From Voacanga thouarsii (lineage: Eukaryota; Streptophyta; Magnoliopsida; Gentianales; Apocynaceae), in the NCBI GenBank assembly GCA_026120185.1, contig JANUWF010001218.1:1922001-1986000 (forward strand): a DNA stretch of 64,000 nucleotides, given 5' to 3'. Below the pieces are notes generated by a model, which worked only from the letters and a program-made list of their open reading frames with translations, ran no database searches and was not told the origin of the DNA. Every line of letters begins with the position of its first letter. The stretch's first letter is position 1. A program made the translations under genes and the position numbers. Below, piece after piece: positions 57,790 through 64,000 of the stretch.

Positions 57790-60250
57790 CAACTAAAATT
57801 TAAAATAGGATATGGTGCTTTTGATTTGTGAATGGTTGCCTAGTTAATTGGGATTCATTATGTGAATGGTTGTCTTGTTGAGAATCTAATGTTTTAAATC
57901 TTAATTTTTTCGCCCTTGATTAGAAAATGCTTGCAAAGGCTTTGTTTACTGTTTGCATCTTTATGCTTTGACCATTCATCTTTGTGACTCTATCAATATT
58001 AAAGAATTCGTAGCCATGAAGTAATATGATCTTTGTGATGTAAACAGTCAATCCTTCAATAGTTGTGTTAATGTCTTTTATTGTCAACTATTCAAATTTG
58101 TGCAGAAATGTTCTATCAAATCTGCAATAAATGGCTCATTTTGTTGAATTGCAAAAACTCAAAAAGATAGAAGGAAATTTGTTGTAATGGTCAATGAATT
58201 CTAGACATAGGAAAGTGTATATATGATGGAGAACAATTCTCTTGTTATTTAAATCCCACTTTGAGTCTTATCCAATCATAGCAGAAACATTTACAAAGTT
58301 TTCTGGGAAATAAAAAATATAAAAAAAATCCTTTATGGCATAAATAATCACAAAATTAGGTTGCATTTGATTGTAATACCACAATTTTCAAGAAAGAAAC
58401 ACTTTAGAAATTTTCAAAAAAATAGTGTATTCTGCTGAAGAAGTATGGGTTGATTTTTTGAGTTGCGTAATATAAGTTGATAAGTTTGGCAGCCCCCTAA
58501 AAAAAAAGAGGAAAATTAGGAAAAGGAATAGAGCAAAAAAAAAAAAAAAAAAAAAAGAGAAAATGGGAGAAAAGAGAGGAAGAAGAATGAGTTTGCAAGC
58601 TTGATTTTACTCCATTAAGTATGTAAGAATTCTCTGCTTAGAGTTTATTTATGCATAATGGAAATTTATTATGATGTTAATTTTGTGCTTGAATACATAA
58701 ATCCTTGAAAGAAAGTTGAATTGGAATTTGTTGTTGTTGTTGTTAGAATGATGATTGGTTGCTAAAGAGAGGTATCTGTGATGTTCTGTAGCTTGCATGA
58801 AGTGCCTTAAAGTAGTTAAATGTTGGAAATTAGCTAAAGAAAAATAGTAGGAAGTTGGTAGGAAGAAATACTATAAAACCATTTCTTGTGGTAATAAACA
58901 AAATAAATAGTTGTTTAGCAACTTGTGAATATTCTTTGAATTGAGAGAGTTATGAATTGAAATAATTAATACTAAGTATGTCTTGGGATTATAAGAAAGG
59001 TTTGAAGTAAACTTTATCAGGTTTTGGTGGCTAAGGATCACATTGTGTCAAGACTATCAAAAGCTGCCATTTGGAAGGATAAAAATTCTGGTTTCTTACT
59101 TTTGGGAAAAGGATAAAATTTGGATGGTTGGGAAGTGCTGTGAGAAAAAGCTAAATGAAACATCATAGTTAAGATGTTAAATAATGATTACGAAGGTTTA
59201 GATGGTATGAATTATGTAGAAGAGTTGGGAAATTTGTTCCTCTTTAGGGGGGCTTTACTTGCAAACAAGGTGTTTTAGTAGGATTTTATTATCCATTTGC
59301 TACCAGAAATTTTTCATTGTGAACTTGATAATTGCTTGGGAACAATTGGTGTTTTATTGAATTCATACTAATGTGTCTCTTGGTAACTTGAACTCCTTAT
59401 GATAAATTTCCTTGATTTGAGTGTTGAATATCTAAAAACTTTTTTCTTTAGGGTTGAGATAGCTGCAAATTGTTAGGACACTTTATGAATGCCATGAATT
59501 TCTCCTTGAACTCAACTTGAGATTGGAAAGCAAGTTGGTGAATTTTGGCTTATATCAATTTATCTCCTCGGACTTTTGAATTTCCTATTATATATTTTCC
59601 ATATTTGAGTTGATTGTTCAACAAATTGAATTTTTAATGTTGTGATAGCATTCTAATTGTTGAAAATCCTCATTTGAACTACTTGCCTACCAAGTGTTTG
59701 ATGAAATGTTTAAATGTCTTTTACAAAGTCTTGTAAGGGTTCTACCATAATTTATATGTGTACATTTGATTATTTTGTTTTGTGCGCATTTACCTAATGA
59801 TTTTATAGTGGTACTATGATTGAGTTAATTGAGATCCTAACTATACCTAAAGCTTGCTTCCTTTTTATTTCCTTTACTTCTTTTGGACTTAACCATACTT
59901 TACCTAGAAAACCTTCTTTTGGACTTAATCTTTTGTTTTAGCCTCTTTTGGCTTTTTTGAACTCAAAAGTTCACTGATGGATAATGCCTTTTAATCTCAT
60001 TCTGTTTACTTAACTGATTAAGATTTCATTCTATTTGATGCTGAGGCTATGTTGCACTTATAATTTTTTCTGCGGTAACCTTATGTTATTGTTACGCACA
60101 GGTTAGACATACAGTTCTTCATTGATTTGACTGGACAAATGAGCTCTTCTTAGGTAAGAAAACACTTGGTAGGCATCTTTAGAATCCCGTGAGTGATGGG
60201 TGATCACTCGCTATGGGTAATGGGTGATTACCTTTATAGTTAGTGTTGTT
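57790..60250. other. AT-rich non-coding stretch (CACTA interior or intron)
   Basis: No protein family is recognised. There is a poly-A run (58528-58557) and a 31-base segment (59233-59263) identical to part of the LINE fragment at 62526-62556. If the CACTA model is right, this is intron between the 5' leader and the transposase. Confidence 0.4.
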
Positions 60251-60408
60251 GATTAAATATTTTGAGGTTATTTGTGTTTTATGTGTTTTTTACAATGAAT
60301 GTTGGGTGAATTGATGTGACTTTGTGCCTGGAAAATGTTCAAGTTATAAGAGAAACTCTGTTAATTTTTTTTTTTAAAAATTGAGGTGGCTTAATGCCAA
60401 GAAATTCT
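60251..60408 (+). repeat. ~160-base direct repeat, copy 1
   Basis: Contains TTTTGAGGTTATTTGTGTTT, TACAATGAATGTTGGGTGAATT, GTGCCTGGAAAATGTTCAAG and GCTTAATGCCAAGAAATT. It matches 62561-62715 and 62781-62920 in the same orientation. Confidence 0.75.
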
Positions 60409-62440
60409 TATTGTTTCTTACCTAGTGTATTTCCATAAGTTCTTTTCATTGTGAACTTGATAATCCTTCATCTTAATACCTCCACTAAGTCCCATGTTGA
60501 GAAAGCTTCAAAACTCAAGTAAAAGCGTTTTCCCTTGAACAAAAATTGATGTATGCATGGTGAGGAACATTTTGAATTAAGTTTTGATGGTTGAAGCTGA
60601 ATGAATTCATGATGGAGATTTTGAGAAAAATTATGTTTGTGTGTTGTTTGTATAGGATGTTAACTAGATTGTTTGAGAGTATTTTGGTGTGATTTTTTAG
60701 TTCATTTTATGTGTTTTGGTGCGAAGAAAAAGCAGTAAAAAAAAGGGGCAAGAATAAAGTACATAAACTCCATATAATATAAAATAATAAAGCTGAAAAT
60801 AGAATGAAGGAAATACTGGAAAAGCTAAGTTCATGCTGTTTTGGATCATTGTGGCCTAATGGATGGTAGGATCATTATTGGCCCTTGGATCAAAAGAATC
60901 CTAGTATAAAAGCTAATTTTCTTTTTCCCATTTTCACCACCAAGACCCATATTTTCCACTTTGTTATTCAAGAAAATACTACTCACTTGGTGTTTAGAAG
61001 GATGTCAATAGCTGTGTTAAGGATTGAACAAGAAATCCCCCAAGGTAAACATCTAACCTATCTTCCTTTCCTTCTTCTTGCAACTAAAAAAGATACCCAC
61101 ATGTTCTTTCATTTTCTCCTCCAAGAAAACTCAAGAGATGGCTGAAGATCTTCAAGACCAAAGCCTCCCTTTGTTGCTTGTCATCATCTTGAAATGTTTA
61201 GCAATACTTTCTCTTGCATTAACACTTCAGTTAGACTTTCCTATTAATTGTTTAACTGTCAAAATTTCAAATATCCACCATTTGCTTTAGACTCCGCTAA
61301 ACAAAGAAACTAACCAATTTTTGGTTCTCTAGTTGTGTTGTAAGGAATTTATTGTATTCATTGACAATCTGCAAGTCCACATGTCAAAAGATCTGAAGGA
61401 ATTTAAAGGTGTACAAATGTAAAACGGAGTCGGACTAAGTGAAAAATTGATTAATGTTTAGAGAAAATACAGCTTCAACTTTACTGTTCAAGTGAACATC
61501 TGTAAGTTCAGGGTCAAGACCACATTCACAACTACCACATCCATCACTCTGTGCACAATGATGGTTCAACGCAACCAGCTTCCCATCAGTTTTAGATTGT
61601 ATCAATATGTGAACGTAGTTTTCTCCAGTATAACCCCAAACATGACGTGTCTCTAACTCAAGGGAATAGTAGTGCTGTGTCTCTTTCCAATGTCGTATGG
61701 TATGTCCTTCTTTGTACCTAAATACTGATCAGATCAATGAAACTGCATGCATCCCTTGACCATCATATGACGCATTAACCATCTCAGATAACATCAATGA
61801 ATTGTTATAATATGTGTAGTTGAAGTCCTTTTGCATAAAGAAGCCATTTCCCCCTCTATTATATATGTAAACTGAAAATATACGCATTTTGTCTAGAAAT
61901 TATATTTTGTTATATATGCTCATATGGAAATTGCTAATTTCCTAATGATGAAATTTCTTCATTGAAATAGTATTTCATCACCTAATAAAACCCCTTATTT
62001 ACTTCCTTATCTCTTTTCTTAAATGAATACAGGATTTACATAAATCTTCTCAACTTTTCATTCATCCCTTGAACATCATTGAAACAAAAAATTAATTTTA
62101 TTTTTTGAAATCAATTTCTGGATTTTCAACTTTATCACACCATCTTGATTTTTGCATAACTTTTCATATACAACTCTGATTAACCTCAAATTTGCTCAAA
62201 ATGCTCGTAAGACATTCAACTACAATATTATGAATTCCAATTGCATAGACTTATGACCATTGCAGCACTGCTGAGGCAAAATAGTCCCATCTTTTCTATT
62301 GTTTCAAGTATTTTTCTTACAAAATAACATTATCCTTTTGTTCTTCTTTGTTTGTAGTAATTGTGTACTAAGAAGAATCCACTTCATATTCTATCAAAAC
62401 ACCTTTTAATCCTCTAATTGTACAATAAAATAGCATAAAG
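60409..62440. other. Non-coding stretch with a TATA-like site and short ORFs
   Basis: CTAGTATAAAAGC near 60900 resembles a TATA box, followed by C/T-rich leader-like sequence and short overlapping frames (60885-61145, 61078-61290) without recognisable domains. The rest is AT-rich. I assign no gene. Confidence 0.3.
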
Positions 62441-62444
62441 AATT

Positions 62445-62556
62445 GGTGGATTAGGGGAATTGAAAAGCGATGAAAGCTTCTAGGAGTGGCCTTGGAATTT
62501 TACAATTGATTTTTTTTGCTGATGATTTGTTCCTCTTTAGGGGGGCTTTACTTGCA
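62445..62556 (+). pseudogene. LINE (L1-type) reverse transcriptase fragment
   Basis: The plus strand reads KAMKASRSGLGI, then FFADDLFLF, the L1-type RT block in which the F-A-D-D box is the catalytic centre. Only about 110 bases are present, with no endonuclease or poly-A tail. It is a short relic inside the presumed CACTA interior. Confidence 0.65.
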
Positions 62557-62560
62557 TTAT

Positions 62561-62715
62561 TGATTAATTGTTTTGAGGTTATTTATGTTTTGTATGCCAT
62601 TGACAATGAATGTTAGGTGAATTGAGGTGGCTTTGTGCATGGAAAACGTTCAAGTTATAAGGGAAACTCTGTCAATTTTTTTAAAAAATTGAGGTAGCTT
62701 AATGCCAAGAAATTG
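62561..62715 (+). repeat. ~160-base direct repeat, copy 2
   Basis: Second copy of the repeat at 60251-60408, starting immediately after the LINE fragment. Confidence 0.75.
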
Positions 62716-62780
62716 TTTAATGACTCGTCCATATGTTCTTTTCTTGTTTTAGCTTCCTTGTGTAGAATACTTTATTGTCT

Positions 62781-62920
62781 TGATTAATTGTTATGAGATT
62801 ATTTATGTTTTGTGTGTGTTTTTACAATGAATATTGGGTGAATTGAGGTGGCTTTGTGCCTGACAAACGTTCACGTTATAAGGGAAACTTTATCATTTTT
62901 TTTAAAGATTTAGAATACAC
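62781..62920 (+). repeat. ~160-base direct repeat, copy 3
   Basis: Third copy, about 65 bases after copy 2, truncated at its end before the GCCAAGAAATT block. Confidence 0.72.
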
Positions 62921-63078
62921 AACTCGATAGTTGATAGTATTTCTTTGGTATCATTATTTAATCTTTCTTCCATAATTCATAACGAGTATATTAGGGTCCT
63001 TGACCTCCACAATTACCATCGTTCTTTATTCGAATTTTATAAGTGCTAATAAGCTACATGGTTATGGCCTAAATGCAG

Positions 63079-64000
63079 ATGGATGATAGTAGTTGGATGT
63101 ACAGAAGACATGTATAAGGGATTAAAGGAATTATATATGAGTTTGAACAAGGGGTCAAGCGATTCATTACATATTATAAGTTAACTGGTCCAGCCTCAGT
63201 TATAAGGTGTTTATATGGAAAGTGTAAAAATAAAGCGTACCTTTCTCCTGATGAAGTGGAGCTGCACCTGTATAGATTTGGCTTTGTTGCTAATTACCGA
63301 AGATGGACTAGTCATGGTGAGGGTATTAATCCGTCGCCAGCCTCAGTTACTGGCACTTGTAGGACTGTAGTCGAGTCAAGCTCTAATAATCGATTTCGAG
63401 ATATGGTGATTGATGCAGTGGGACATCAATTTTCAACTAAACCTTTATCATCCGAGAATGTTAATGAGTCACCTAACCTAGATGCGCAGAAATTTTATGA
63501 CATAATAAGAGCTTCAGAAACTCATAAATAGGATGGATACAAGAATCACAGTACGTTATTAGTTGTTTCTCGGCTTTTGAATATTAAATCAAAAAATAAT
63601 GTGTCGGAGAAATACTTTAATTAGGTGATGCAATTGATGAATGAGGTATTACCAAGTAGTAATAAGCTTCCAGATAATTTCTATCAAACAAAGAAGTTGG
63701 TATCCGGTCTAGGGCTACCTGTTCAGAAGATAGATGTCTACCCAAATGGATGCATGCTCTATTGAAGGATGACAGTGATAGGAGGGACTGCAAATTCTGT
63801 GGGCATGGTAGATATATGGTGAAAAAGAAAGTTGCAAAGAACAAATAGCAGAAAGAAGTCCCTTTCAAAAAGATGTATTACTTCCCATTAACACCCAGAT
63901 AACAGAGATTGTTTACATCCTCCACAACAGCGGAGCACATGAGATGGCATGCGGAGAGTTGACCGAAAGAGGACGTTATGAGCCATTTATGTGATGATGA
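63079..64000 (+). pseudogene. CACTA (En/Spm TNP2-like) transposase, N-terminal part, runs off the window
   Basis: ATG at 63079 follows a good acceptor (AAATGCAG). The start MDDSSWMYRRHV, the Cys-containing IRCLYGKCKNKAYL and HLYRFGFVANYRRWTSHGE form the transposase-associated domain found at the N-terminus of TNP2-type proteins. Later blocks match the family: LVSGLGLPVQKIDVYPNGCM, CKFCGHGRY, FKKMYYFPL and TAEHMRWHAE. The family then continues into the catalytic domain, outside the window. Defects are TAA at codon 13 (63115), TAG at 63529, TAG at 63622, a one-base loss at the expected Trp near 63763 and further shifts near 63848 and 63900. Confidence 0.85.

Larger units (their letters stand above)
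46948..64000 (+). mobile_element. CACTA (En/Spm) transposon, left end at 46948, open at the right edge
   Basis: The terminus CACTACAAAAAGGCAGGAAT is followed by subterminal arrays of GCGAGGGAT/CGTCGCTAATCC-type repeats (46960-47345 and 48000-48355). At 63079-64000 there is a TNP2-like transposase on the plus strand, the orientation expected downstream of a 5' end. No CTTTTTGTAGTG-like right terminus was seen. The simplest reading is one CACTA element of at least 8 kb (after removing the Athila insertion). The alternative is a small non-autonomous CACTA at 46948-48360 that lost its right end, plus a separate transposase fragment. Confidence 0.5.

Noticed and set aside
1..64000. Prokaryotic-type systems (operons, CRISPR, toxin-antitoxin, phage islands), tRNA or rRNA genes
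   Set aside because: Spliced plant gene and plant transposons throughout; no spaced direct-repeat array, operon layout or cloverleaf was seen by eye.

Overview
The window is nuclear DNA of a flowering plant, probably a eudicot. The evidence is a spliced HD-domain gene with GT/AG introns and a plastid-type leader, AT-rich spacers, and dense Ty1/copia, Ty3/gypsy (Athila-type), Mutator-like (MULE), CACTA and LINE sequence. No prokaryotic gene organisation, CRISPR array, rRNA or tRNA gene was seen. The species cannot be named from this sequence.

Layout. (1) 1-4163, minus strand: the 5' half of an HDDC2/YfbR-like nucleotidase gene, with exons at 3843-4163, 2523-2647 and 895-932; the rest lies beyond the left edge. 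(2) 4437-5096: two back-to-back hairpin MITEs. (3) 5601-6557: a probable solo LTR. (4) 6565-17721: copia element 1 (plus), target-site duplication (TSD) TCAAG, interrupted by a minus-strand solo LTR at 13006-14777 (TSD ATTGT). (5) 17727-19690: spacer with at most one weak exon candidate. (6) From about 19695 to the right edge: a stack of transposons nested in transposons.

The stack, outermost first. A MULE with long CT-rich terminal inverted repeats (left 19718-20035, right 46483-46945) carries a FAR1-type transposase on the minus strand (start 45781, stop near 21891). The transposase is cut in two by copia element C (23131-45203, minus, TSD AACCT/AACCC). Element C is cut in its RNase H domain by copia element B (25396-37948, plus, TSD CTATA/CCGTA). 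Element B holds a same-family solo LTR in gag (29634-31330, TSD GAAGG) and an Athila solo LTR in pol (31773-33296, TSD CTCAT/CTTAT). The right MULE terminus is disrupted by a CACTA end at 46948, probably the 5' end of the element whose TNP2-like transposase starts at 63079 and runs off the window. An Athila-type element with gag and an env-position ORF but no pol (48832-57784, TSD TGTAG/TGCAG) lies between them. With insertions subtracted, the three copia elements come to about 9.4, 9.5 and 9.3 kb and the MULE to about 5.15 kb, which supports the boundaries.

Almost nothing here looks functional except the HD gene. Every transposon gene carries stops, frameshifts or lost catalytic residues. 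Roughly 88 percent of the window is mobile DNA. The less expected signals are a GC-rich cassette slot in the copia leaders, one version of which resembles a module in the Athila LTR; paired hairpin MITEs; LTR-borne microsatellites; a pol-less Athila; and an unidentified ORF block convergent with the MULE transposase.
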